In this document: one piece after another, positions 1-7,756 of the stretch
Position numbering within the stretch: the first letter of the stretch is position 1
Layout: each line of letters begins with the position of its first letter
Source: Bianquea renquensis
Lineage (GTDB): Bacteria > Bacillota > Clostridia > Lachnospirales > Bianqueaceae
Length of the DNA: 33,111 nucleotides
Assembly (NCBI RefSeq): GCF_014384895.1
Contig: NZ_JACRSQ010000033.1
Coordinates: 1 to 33,111 of the forward strand
Direction: 5' to 3'
Notes under the pieces: generated by a model
Database searches by the model: none
Told to the model about the DNA's origin: nothing
Seen by the model: the letters and a program-made list of their open reading frames with translations, nothing else
Program-made: the position numbers and the translations under genes

Positions 1-115
1 CTTCTTTCAGATTCCACCTCGCGATGGACACCCTTGCTGTTCGGCTATGTGCTTCGTCGTTGCCTACGCGCACTCGGGACTTTCACCCGTTAGAGAACGC
101 CCATGCTGGGCAAAC
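1..115 (-). mobile_element. Group II intron, 5' end (domain I), cut by window edge
   Basis: Read on the minus strand, this stretch has the look of the 5' part of a bacterial group II intron. It starts with a small hairpin (GCCCAGCATGGGC), then GGGTGAAAGTCCCG, GGCAACGACGAAGC, and GAGGTGGAATCTGAA near the window edge, all segments familiar from domain I of clostridial introns. The rest of the ribozyme and any reverse transcriptase would lie to the left of base 1. The intron begins in the T-run of the terminator at 120-150, the site preference known for class C (IIC) introns. The exact 5' junction is uncertain: I place it at the G of GTTTG, whereas the usual start is GUGYG. No protein-coding part is visible here. 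Confidence 0.72.
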
Positions 116-119
116 AAAA

Positions 120-150
120 CTACATCTGAAATCGAGGATTTCAGATGTAG
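120..150 (-). terminator. Intrinsic terminator of the isomerase operon
   Basis: A perfect 14-bp hairpin with a 3-base loop lies 20 bases after the stop codon of the isomerase gene. On the minus strand it is followed by TTTTGTTT. It ends the kinase-aldolase-isomerase operon and also marks the insertion point of the group II intron. Confidence 0.9.
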
Positions 151-170
151 CCGTCTGATTACAACTAAGG

Positions 171-854
171 TTATTCTTTCGCAGCAGGGTATTCATTGCC
201 CAGCAGGTACAGCGGCGCTTCATCTTCTTCAATTGCGGGAAAACGGCCGGTTTCCTCGTAGAAACGGTTATCCACACGGTCATCGTTCACCTTGGAAACT
301 TCGCCGAGAAGAATTCTTCCAGTCCCCTTTTCCCCCCAGAAAGAGTGGTACATTCCGCTGTACAGCGTGATGCTCTCACCGGGGGTAATCCGTATGACGG
401 AACCTGCCGGCACATGGTAATGGTGCCCATCCACCATCACCTTTACCGGCGTATCGGCGAATTTTTCATCCTCTGTAGAATTATAGACCTTTACCATCAG
501 ATTCCCACCGCCGCGATTAATGATGTCCTCCATTTTGCTCCAGTGGAAATGATACGGCGTGATCTGCTCTTCCTCCACAATCAGCAGTTTCTCCGCGTAG
601 GGTTTCACATACTGTGGATCATTGAAGTTTCCGTTCCGAATGGTAAACATCAAGAGCCCGATCTTCCGGTAATCGCCGGAGCCAAAGTCCGTGATGTCCC
701 ATCCCAGCATATTGTCCCGAATCTCATTGTAATCGCTTCCTTTTTCCGCCCAATCCTCCGGGCTCCAAAAGGCAAAGGGGGGCAGTTTAAAGTTCATTTT
801 CTGGATAAACTCTACCGCATCCCGCATAATCTGATTCAATTCTGATCTCTTCAT
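171..854 (-). CDS. D-lyxose/D-mannose ketol-isomerase family (cupin)
   Basis: This 227-residue protein matches the cupin-fold D-lyxose isomerase family, which interconverts an aldose and its ketose (D-lyxose/D-xylulose; some members prefer D-mannose/D-fructose). The metal site is visible: H102 and H104 in YHFHW, E109 in KMEDI, and H170 in GMYHSFW. The length is normal for the family and there is no signal peptide, so it acts in the cytoplasm. The ATG at 852-854 is preceded by GGGGAG. It is the last gene of an operon with a class II aldolase 20 bases upstream and an FGGY kinase before that, so its ketose product is probably phosphorylated and then cleaved. The true substrate cannot be read from the sequence. 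Confidence 0.85.
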   Translation of the reverse strand: MKRSELNQIMRDAVEFIQKMNFKLPPFAFWSPEDWAEKGSDYNEIRDNMLGWDITDFGSGDYRKIGLLMFTIRNGNFNDPQYVKPYAEKLLIVEEEQITPYHFHWSKMEDIINRGGGNLMVKVYNSTEDEKFADTPVKVMVDGHHYHVPAGSVIRITPGESITLYSGMYHSFWGEKGTGRILLGEVSKVNDDRVDNRFYEETGRFPAIEEDEAPLYLLGNEYPAAKE

Positions 855-874
855 GTTCTCTCCCCTTCTTGATA

Positions 875-1705
875 TTATATTTTTCCGCTGAAAATATCCA
901 TCGCATGGCCAACATCCGCGGTCATGGCTTCTTTCGCCGCCAGCGCAATATCATGATAAAATGTCATATCAGCCATCTGCTGCACACCAGCACCGCCAGC
1001 CTTTGCCATATAGGTATAGTAATTGATCTTTCGAATTCCAAGACCAATCACCCGCCGGTAATCCTCGTCGCTGACACCGCTCCCGCCGTGCATGACCAGC
1101 GGAACATCCACCATCTCATGGATCTTCTCCAGCCGCTCAAAATCCAGTTTCGGCTTTTTCAGATAAATCCCGTGAGCTGTGCCGAAGGCACACGCCAGCG
1201 CATCGATTCCGGTTTCTTCAACAAAACGCTTCGCCGCATCCGGCTCCGTATATACGCTTACTGACGCCTCGCCGCCTTCCCGGGAACCAAGGGTTCCGAT
1301 CTCCGCTTCCACACTGGCATTGGTTTGTGCCGCCAGTTCCACGATGATCGACGTGTTGGCGCAATTTTCTTCATATGGAAGTTCTGAACCGTCATACATA
1401 ACGGAGGTAAACCCCATATCCAGCCCTCTCTTGACATAGGCGAGATCGACCCCGTGATCGAGATGGACACAGACTGGCACTGACGCCTTGTCTGCCAGTA
1501 AAAGCATAATCTCCCCCATCTCATCCAGCTTGGCAAGGCCCATCTCCTCGTGAACCTGCGCATGCATAATCACCACAGGCAGATTTCGTTCCTCCGCCGC
1601 TTCAAGCACCGCCGTTAAACTTTCCAGGTTGGGCGTGTTAAATGCGCCCACCGCTAACTTTTTCGCTTCTGCGATTTTTAAAACATCCTTCAAAGTAACA
1701 AGCAT
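875..1705 (-). CDS. Class II ketose-bisphosphate aldolase (GatY/KbaY/Fba-like)
   Basis: A 276-residue zinc-dependent aldolase. Class II motifs are present: HLDHG (residues 81-85, with the catalytic Asp and a zinc His), EAEIGTLG, AFGTAHGIY and MHGGSGVSDED. Such enzymes cleave a phosphorylated ketose into dihydroxyacetone phosphate and an aldehyde. I start it at the ATG at 1703-1705, which has CGGAGGAAGT eight bases upstream; an earlier in-frame start would add 15 unconserved residues. It lies between the FGGY kinase (99 bases upstream) and the isomerase. In this setting it may act on a ketose 1-phosphate made by the kinase instead of on fructose 1,6-bisphosphate. That is inference. Confidence 0.88.
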   Translation of the reverse strand: MLVTLKDVLKIAEAKKLAVGAFNTPNLESLTAVLEAAEERNLPVVIMHAQVHEEMGLAKLDEMGEIMLLLADKASVPVCVHLDHGVDLAYVKRGLDMGFTSVMYDGSELPYEENCANTSIIVELAAQTNASVEAEIGTLGSREGGEASVSVYTEPDAAKRFVEETGIDALACAFGTAHGIYLKKPKLDFERLEKIHEMVDVPLVMHGGSGVSDEDYRRVIGLGIRKINYYTYMAKAGGAGVQQMADMTFYHDIALAAKEAMTADVGHAMDIFSGKI

Positions 1706-1804
1706 CTTTGACTTCCTCCGAGAAATTAATCTATTGCAACCAGATATCACCGCATATGGATTTGTCTGCTCCGCGCTCCGGTATTTGCCAACTGGGCGCC
1801 GCCG

Positions 1805-3220
1805 TTACCGCCAGTTTTTTGCGGCCGTATAGATTTGGACATATTTTTCGTACAGTTCTCTGTATGCGTCTCCCTTTCCACTGTCCGGATAAAAAGTCTT
1901 TCCTTCTTTCACGAACAGCGCTTTCGCCCCTTGCAGATCGGAAACCATGCCCACTGCCACCGCCGCCAACATCACGGTTCCCAGCGTGCCCACCTCCGGC
2001 GCGTCGATAGCGGTAATGGGCAGCCCCAGAATATCCGCTTTCATCTGCAGCCAGACTTGGCTCTTCGCACCGCCCCCTGTGGCAAACAGCATATTCGGGC
2101 AGATTCCATATGTAGAAAGGCGCTCTAGATTGACCTTCATCTCATACGCTACCCCTTCCATGATACTGCGGTACAGGTCAGCCGGCGTAGTCTCAAGGGT
2201 TATCCCCGCGAACACCGCCCTCGCTCCCGCGTCCATATAGGGCGTTGCCGCACCGGCGAAATGGGGGACAGTCAGAATCCCGCTTGGATCGGGGCGGATT
2301 CCCGCGTCCAGCTCTCTGTAGGAGCTTTCCGGAGCAAACTGATCCCGGTACCACTTCAACGCCGTGCCGCCTGTAAAGGAAAAGGCATAGCAGACATATT
2401 GATCCCCGGGAAAAGGGACAAAGGCGTAGCCGCTGTCACAAATCTCCTCGGATTCGGGCAGCCGGGAAAAGACCGGCGTTATACACTCCACACTGCCGCT
2501 GCCGTCCACGGCGGTGCCGTTTTCTAAAGCGCCGGCCCCAATGGCAGATGCCACCTGGTCGTGCCCTCCGGCAATTATCCTCGCGTTGGGCAAGCCAAAA
2601 GCACAGGATGTGCCAACGACAGCGCCACTTTCCACTGGTTTCGACATTTTAGCGGGATCAATGCCCGCCGCCGCAAAAATTTCCTCACTCCATACCTTCC
2701 GCCGAATATCTAAGCCCATTGTTCTAGCAGCCAGAGAATAATCAATACAAGCATTCCCCGTCAGCATGTACAGAATATAATCCTGGATCAGGAAAATATG
2801 CTTTGTCCGCTCGTACAAGTCCGGTCGGTTCTTTCGGATCCACACAAGTTTCGGGAGGCTGTACATGCCATGTGGCGCGCAATAGGTGATTTTCTTCACC
2901 ATTTGGCTGTCAAACACTGCACATTCCGCATCGCCACGGGGATCCGTGTACAACATGGAATCACACAGGACTCGGTCATTTTCATCCACCAGCACAAAGG
3001 TCTCCCCGAAAGAAGTCACCCCCAGCACCTCCGGCTTCTGCACAGTGCTGCTGATCACGTCCCCCACCGCTTGATAGATCGCTTCCGCGTCTATCTCATG
3101 GACATCTTGGGCATGTTTGGAGGCATATTCCCGATACTGTTTCTCGATAAAGTCGCCCTTTTCATTGTATACTGTGATTTTACACCCGCTGGTTCCGATA
3201 TCCAATCCACCGATTAACAT
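1805..3220 (-). CDS. FGGY-family carbohydrate kinase (xylulokinase-like)
   Basis: A 471-residue sugar kinase of the FGGY family, which uses ATP to phosphorylate a ketose or polyol. Visible marks are the N-terminal phosphate loop DIGTSGCK (residues 7-14), GGHDQ (218-222, with the usual catalytic Asp), and ATGGGAKSQVW in the C-terminal domain. The start is the ATG at 3218-3220, behind AAAGGGGGAA. A longer open frame continues 52 codons upstream but runs through the promoter and operator, so it is rejected. It is the first gene of the operon with the aldolase and isomerase. The preferred sugar is unknown: xylulose, another pentulose and a deoxyhexulose all fit. Confidence 0.88.
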   Translation of the reverse strand: MLIGGLDIGTSGCKITVYNEKGDFIEKQYREYASKHAQDVHEIDAEAIYQAVGDVISSTVQKPEVLGVTSFGETFVLVDENDRVLCDSMLYTDPRGDAECAVFDSQMVKKITYCAPHGMYSLPKLVWIRKNRPDLYERTKHIFLIQDYILYMLTGNACIDYSLAARTMGLDIRRKVWSEEIFAAAGIDPAKMSKPVESGAVVGTSCAFGLPNARIIAGGHDQVASAIGAGALENGTAVDGSGSVECITPVFSRLPESEEICDSGYAFVPFPGDQYVCYAFSFTGGTALKWYRDQFAPESSYRELDAGIRPDPSGILTVPHFAGAATPYMDAGARAVFAGITLETTPADLYRSIMEGVAYEMKVNLERLSTYGICPNMLFATGGGAKSQVWLQMKADILGLPITAIDAPEVGTLGTVMLAAVAVGMVSDLQGAKALFVKEGKTFYPDSGKGDAYRELYEKYVQIYTAAKNWR

Positions 3221-3259
3221 CCGCGTTCCCCCTTTATCTCGAATCTTCCCATGATCGGT

Positions 3260-3275
3260 GGTTAATCGCTTAACC
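3260..3275. promoter_or_regulatory. LacI-family operator
   Basis: The 16-base sequence GGTTAATCGCTTAACC has 6-bp inverted arms around a central CG, the layout of LacI/GalR-family operators. It covers about +2 to +17 of the promoter at 3284-3312, where a bound repressor would block transcription. No LacI-type gene is in the window. Confidence 0.7.
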
Positions 3276-3283
3276 GTATTTTT

Positions 3284-3312
3284 ATCATACCATATTCTAG
3301 TAATTTTGTAAA
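3284..3312 (-). promoter_or_regulatory. Promoter of the kinase-aldolase-isomerase operon
   Basis: On the minus strand TTTACA (-35) is separated by 17 bases from TATGAT (-10). Transcription would start near 3277, giving a leader of about 57 bases that contains the operator and the ribosome binding site of the FGGY kinase gene. Confidence 0.8.
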
Positions 3313-3353
3313 GTATAACCGCTTCCCCCAGCCCTGCTCTACAGCAGAATAGC

Positions 3354-3410
3354 AGAAAACCCCTGGAGATTTCCACGCCTTACCGGCTCTACTCTCTCCA
3401 GAGGTTTTCT
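3354..3410 (-). terminator. Probable terminator after the ADP-ribosylglycohydrolase gene
   Basis: A 16-bp inverted repeat (arms 3354-3369 and 3395-3410) has one imperfect pair and a 25-base loop. It lies 17 bases after the stop codon. The T-rich part (GGTTTTCT) is at the end of the minus-strand 3' arm, and no long T-run follows, so efficiency is uncertain. It separates the glycan operon from the isomerase-kinase-aldolase operon. Confidence 0.65.
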
Positions 3411-3426
3411 TATAATATGATACATC

Positions 3427-4851
3427 TTATCCAAGGATTGTGATGGGAATCAGTCCGACAGTCGGATGCCCCATCACCGTAACCTCCGCGATCACCCGGT
3501 TGATGGCCTCCACCTGTTCTCCCGCTGTAATGACAGCGTTCCACTCTGCGCTGGCATCGTCTTGATGGAAGAGATACACATCTTTCGCGTACGCGGCAGT
3601 AAATCCGTCCGGCAACAACAGCCGGATGTGTAAATGTTTTGCCTCGTATTTCTTGTTAAAGAAGCGAATGCGCACCCCAATGCTTTCATTCGCACGGATT
3701 TCTGGCTCTCCATCAAACTCGACTCTGGCGCTGGCGTGGATAAAGTCTACGCTATAGGAATATCCAGGACGATCATAGAGAAACTTAGCCTTTTTTCCGT
3801 CAAATAGCGAATCCACGTATTCCTTCGCAATCTCCTGCGGGCCATTCGTCAGTTCCACATCCGCGCCATTGGCCATCAGCACAGGGACGATCATGGAGTA
3901 TGTCCGCTCTGTCAACTCAGTACACGTGTCCGCGAAGTGCCGGCTTGTTTTGTCAAGCGAAATCGTCACAATCTGATCTCCGATATACTCTTTCCAATCC
4001 TCCGGGATGCCAGCACTGCCAAAGGCAATGCCCAGTATGGAACCAAGGGTCGCTCCCGTGCAGTCTGTATCGTCACCGCAGTTGATGGCGTACAGCATGG
4101 ACTTTTTAAAATCCCCTTCCCCATAGAGCAGGCCAATGACAACAAACCCAACGTTGGCCGGGGCCTGGAACCATCCTAAGTCGGCGCTATCCTCCACAAG
4201 CTGATTGCGGGTCGTAATCCAGTCGATCCCCTTATCATAATTGTCCACAACAATTTTAACACTCCGTGCAACACGGCAATCCTCCGGAATCTTAGACAGA
4301 CCAATGGAAATCAATGTGCGCAGATCATCTACCACAAAAGCCGCGCTTTCTAAAGCGGCTGTAAAGAATTCTGCGTATGTGCCCTCCCCCATGCCGTGGT
4401 CGATGCACGCGTCCTCCAGGGCGTATCGAATGGCGATATCGGGACAGCCGGGCGCCATACATGCCCAAATCTCCGAGCGGATCCACGCGCCATTGGAATG
4501 CTTCCACTTATTTTTGTATTCGCCCGATAGCGGCGGCAGGAGTCCCGCTTTCATGTTGCATTTGCCAATTCCATATTCGTTCCAATGGGGCGTAATATAG
4601 TTGATCCAGTACTCCCCTAAAATCAGCGCGTTCAGATTGTAGGGCCCATTCTCCTCCATTGCCAGCAGCCAGGCCAATTGCAGATCCAGATCATCATTGG
4701 GCAGCACAGTCCCCTTTGGAGTTGAAAACCCTTTAATATCCATAAGCTCACGCCGGCCCTCATAGGGGGCCCCCATGGTTCCCCCGATATTTTTGCCCAC
4801 CCAGCAGGCGTAAATTTTATCCTTTACGGCCGCAGTATTCAGTTTGATCAT
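3427..4851 (-). CDS. ADP-ribosylglycohydrolase-fold protein with C-terminal beta-rich domain
   Basis: A 474-residue protein. The N-terminal ~330 residues match the ADP-ribosylglycohydrolase (DraG/ARH) family: the di-metal motifs NDDLDLQ (52-58) and NCGDDTDCTGATLG (257-270) are intact, so it is probably an active hydrolase. The last ~130 residues look like a beta-sandwich domain that the shorter family members lack. There is no signal peptide. The ATG at 4849-4851 follows AAGGGAGG. It lies 92 bases downstream of the alpha-L-rhamnosidase gene on the same strand, with no clear terminator between them, so it is probably part of the glycan operon. In this setting it may split a sugar N- or O-glycoside and not ADP-ribosyl-protein, but that is inference. 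Confidence 0.85.
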   Translation of the reverse strand: MIKLNTAAVKDKIYACWVGKNIGGTMGAPYEGRRELMDIKGFSTPKGTVLPNDDLDLQLAWLLAMEENGPYNLNALILGEYWINYITPHWNEYGIGKCNMKAGLLPPLSGEYKNKWKHSNGAWIRSEIWACMAPGCPDIAIRYALEDACIDHGMGEGTYAEFFTAALESAAFVVDDLRTLISIGLSKIPEDCRVARSVKIVVDNYDKGIDWITTRNQLVEDSADLGWFQAPANVGFVVIGLLYGEGDFKKSMLYAINCGDDTDCTGATLGSILGIAFGSAGIPEDWKEYIGDQIVTISLDKTSRHFADTCTELTERTYSMIVPVLMANGADVELTNGPQEIAKEYVDSLFDGKKAKFLYDRPGYSYSVDFIHASARVEFDGEPEIRANESIGVRIRFFNKKYEAKHLHIRLLLPDGFTAAYAKDVYLFHQDDASAEWNAVITAGEQVEAINRVIAEVTVMGHPTVGLIPITILG

Positions 4852-4868
4852 CTTTCATCCTCCCTTTG

Positions 4869-4882
4869 ACAGTATATACTGT
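4869..4882. promoter_or_regulatory. Perfect 14-bp palindrome before the ADP-ribosylglycohydrolase gene
   Basis: ACAGTATATACTGT is a perfect palindrome centred about 24 bases upstream of the start codon at 4851. It could be an operator for a dimeric regulator or part of a weak internal promoter. I see no convincing -35/-10 pair on the minus strand. Confidence 0.35.
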
Positions 4883-4943
4883 AAGTATAAAGAATGGATG
4901 GAAAAAAAGCAGTCTTAAATTTTTACCTGCCAGTAGCGTTTTT

Positions 4944-7745
4944 TTAGATCCTGTCCCTGCGAATCATCGGTTGTCCGCTGGAGGACTCTTGAACCAATAC
5001 CGCCCTGAGGACAAAATCATCTCCTCCCCCCCAAGGAAGCGTCAAATAACATCTTGTATTGACCGGGACCCCTACTTCGACCTCCGCCACTTTCCCGCGA
5101 TCTGTCCAAAATACAAAAATCTCACCGTGGATGCTGTGGAAGGATACTTTCGCCCACGACAACCCTCTTCCAATGACAGGCCGGATGTAAAACTCTCCAT
5201 ATCCTGGGCTCCTCTCCTTGATCCCGCCGATCACAGAAAACAGGTATTCCCCCACCGATCCAAAGGCATAGTGATTAAAGGAATTCATGCCGCTGTCCGC
5301 GTATCCCTTTTCTTCCGTGTATCCATCCCACCGCTCCCAAACCGTCGTGGCTCCCATGCGCACCGGATAGAGCCAGGAGGGCGCATCGCGCCTGAGCAGT
5401 ACGCGATATGCCATGTCATCCAATCCCGCTGCGTGCAGGGCTGGCAGGAGAAGCGGCGTTCCAATAAACCCTGTCGCCAGCCTTCCTTCAAACCGCTCCA
5501 TTTCCTTTTTGAACTGATATGCGGCGGCCTCCCGCTTCCCATGGGGAACCAGTCCAAGAGCAAAGGCCAGTGCATAGCCGGTTTGGCTGCTATCGCTGAT
5601 TCTTCCTTCACCGTCGATCAAGTGGTCCGCAAAAGCGGCCCGCGCCTGCACTGCCAAAGCCTGCAAAGAATCTGCGTCCGCGTCTTTATCCAGCGCCCGG
5701 GCTATCTCCGCCATACAGTCTAACACCCGGATATAGTACGCCGCCGCTATAACCTCATGGGAGGCGCCACCTCCCAGATTGAGCCAGTCGCCATTGCCGG
5801 CGCCGTCTTTCCCTTGCAGGCCCCTTTCATCTGCTTTCTCATGCAAGCCCATGGTAAACTGTACCATAGCCTCGTAGTTCTCCGCCAGGATATCCGTATC
5901 GCCATAGCATCGGTACTGGAGATAGGGACAGATGACACCGGCCTCCTGCCACCCCACATTCCGCCTCCCCGCGCCGAAATCCGGGGCGTGATCCGCGAAA
6001 TATCCTTCTCTTCGAAAGCTGTCCTGGCATATATCCCGTATCCATTTTGAGTTAAAGGCGGCCAGATCCATGTTGTACAGGCCGGTGGGCATAAAAAACT
6101 GACCGTCTCCGGTATATCCACAGCGCTCATCCCTCTGAGGACAGTCGGTCGGGATTCCCAGCATATTCCCCCTCTGCGACCATTTTATATTCATCGCCAG
6201 TTTGCTGACAAGGGGATCGGAGCAGGAAAAGGCGCCTGTCTCTGCAAAGTCCGTGTGAATGACCTGTGCTTCCATACAATCGGGCAGCGGCTCATAGGGC
6301 AGGCCCTCAACCTCGACATAGCGAAATCCCATGTAGGTGAAATAGGGACAATACGCCTCCTGCCCTCCTGCACAAATATAGTCCAAGGTCTGATGTGGCG
6401 CCCTCGTCATATGCCCTGCGGAGAGATTCTCTCTATAGACCGTGCCATCCGCATTCAACACTTCGTTGTGAAAAAGGCGGATCCGCGTCCCCTCAGGCGC
6501 GTCCACTTTGATTTTGATCCGCCCCACCAGATTCTGGCCAAAATCGAAAACATACACTTTATTCTTCGGGCTCGTCACAGCCACCGCCCGCAGCACTTGT
6601 GTCACCCGGATCGGCTCGCTCCTCTGCCAGATCAGCTTGCCGTGCTTCGGTCTGCGTATAACCGCGTTTTTCCACAGGGAATCATCAAATCCATTTTGAT
6701 CAAAGCCTCTCGGCTCCATTCGGGCATCGAATTCTTCCCCCTCGTAAAGGCCGGAAAACCGTAACCCGCCTTGATCCGTTCCCTTCCAGTTGTCATCGGA
6801 AACAACGAGGACTCTCCCCTCTTCCGTCTCCATCTCCAACTGCGCGAGAAGCAAGGGCTCTCTCCCGTATAGGTGCGGCATCTGAGGCCAAAATTGCCAC
6901 ATGCCGCAGTACCATCCATTTCCAAGCCGGGCGCTCAAGGTATTGACACCTCTGCGCAACATGGGCGTCACGTCATAGGTTTGATATTGGACTCTCCGGT
7001 TGTAGCTGGTCCACTCGGGAGACAGAATTCTGTCCCCTACCTTTTCGCCGTTTATGTACAGCTCATACAGTCCCAGGGCCGTGGCATAGAGCACGGCCTT
7101 GCTGAATTCCTTCGCCGCTGTGAATTCCCTCCGCACATATCTCGGACGCGCCAACTTTTTTTCCCGGAACATCTGGCGAATCGAAAGGGAGGGATTGTGA
7201 AACCTAGGCTTGCAGGTGAGCTCCTGGTTGACGATTTTTAAATACTCTTCCGTTTCCTCCCCTAGAATCCCCTCATATTTCGCCTGCCCCCAGCCCTTTC
7301 CCCAGCCATTTTTCTCTATGGATTCCCATACTTTGTCCGCGGGCTCAAAGGGCGGCAGGCCATCGTCGGATTCGATGCCGATCCAGCTCGCCTTCCAATC
7401 TTTCCTGTCCAAAAGACCCACGCTGAAACTGGCGGTCGGGCTCCAATCCGTGATCACGCCCCGCTCATCCCTCACACACACTCTCCAAAAGACCCGCTGT
7501 CTGGAATGGAGAGGACTCCCCTGATACCGGATCTGGCATGTCTCACTTCCTTCGATGAAACCGGTATCCCACAAATCTGGTGCGTCAAAAAGGTGTTCAT
7601 CCGATGCCGCCTGTATCCAATACGCATGCTGAAACTTGTCTCTTTCCCATGTCTCCGCCGTCAGCTCCCAACTGAATCGGGGATTTCTCCTGTCGATCCC
7701 CAACGGTTCCCGCTGATACTCTGTCCGCAAATTGGCAATCTTCAT
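4944..7745 (-). CDS. Alpha-L-rhamnosidase, GH78 family
   Basis: A 933-residue enzyme with the standard GH78 plan: N-terminal beta-domains (about 1-480), an (alpha/alpha)6 barrel, and a C-terminal beta-domain. The signature DCPQRDERCGYTGDGQ (534-549) holds the general-acid Glu (E540), and TTVWERWDG (800-808) holds the second catalytic Glu (E804). It removes terminal alpha-L-rhamnose from oligosaccharides or glycosides. It has no signal peptide, so it works in the cytoplasm on imported material. Translation starts at 7743-7745 behind GGGTGGA, 11 bases after the stop of the GH106-like gene, which points to one transcript. Confidence 0.93.
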   Translation of the reverse strand: MKIANLRTEYQREPLGIDRRNPRFSWELTAETWERDKFQHAYWIQAASDEHLFDAPDLWDTGFIEGSETCQIRYQGSPLHSRQRVFWRVCVRDERGVITDWSPTASFSVGLLDRKDWKASWIGIESDDGLPPFEPADKVWESIEKNGWGKGWGQAKYEGILGEETEEYLKIVNQELTCKPRFHNPSLSIRQMFREKKLARPRYVRREFTAAKEFSKAVLYATALGLYELYINGEKVGDRILSPEWTSYNRRVQYQTYDVTPMLRRGVNTLSARLGNGWYCGMWQFWPQMPHLYGREPLLLAQLEMETEEGRVLVVSDDNWKGTDQGGLRFSGLYEGEEFDARMEPRGFDQNGFDDSLWKNAVIRRPKHGKLIWQRSEPIRVTQVLRAVAVTSPKNKVYVFDFGQNLVGRIKIKVDAPEGTRIRLFHNEVLNADGTVYRENLSAGHMTRAPHQTLDYICAGGQEAYCPYFTYMGFRYVEVEGLPYEPLPDCMEAQVIHTDFAETGAFSCSDPLVSKLAMNIKWSQRGNMLGIPTDCPQRDERCGYTGDGQFFMPTGLYNMDLAAFNSKWIRDICQDSFRREGYFADHAPDFGAGRRNVGWQEAGVICPYLQYRCYGDTDILAENYEAMVQFTMGLHEKADERGLQGKDGAGNGDWLNLGGGASHEVIAAAYYIRVLDCMAEIARALDKDADADSLQALAVQARAAFADHLIDGEGRISDSSQTGYALAFALGLVPHGKREAAAYQFKKEMERFEGRLATGFIGTPLLLPALHAAGLDDMAYRVLLRRDAPSWLYPVRMGATTVWERWDGYTEEKGYADSGMNSFNHYAFGSVGEYLFSVIGGIKERSPGYGEFYIRPVIGRGLSWAKVSFHSIHGEIFVFWTDRGKVAEVEVGVPVNTRCYLTLPWGGGDDFVLRAVLVQESSSGQPMIRRDRI

Positions 7746-7756
7746 ACTTTTCCACC

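Noticed and set aside
4866..5723. 285-codon open frame on the plus strand
   Set aside because: It lies fully opposite the GH78 gene, has no recognisable domain and no convincing ribosome binding site. A TTGACA before it has no matching -10 at the right distance.
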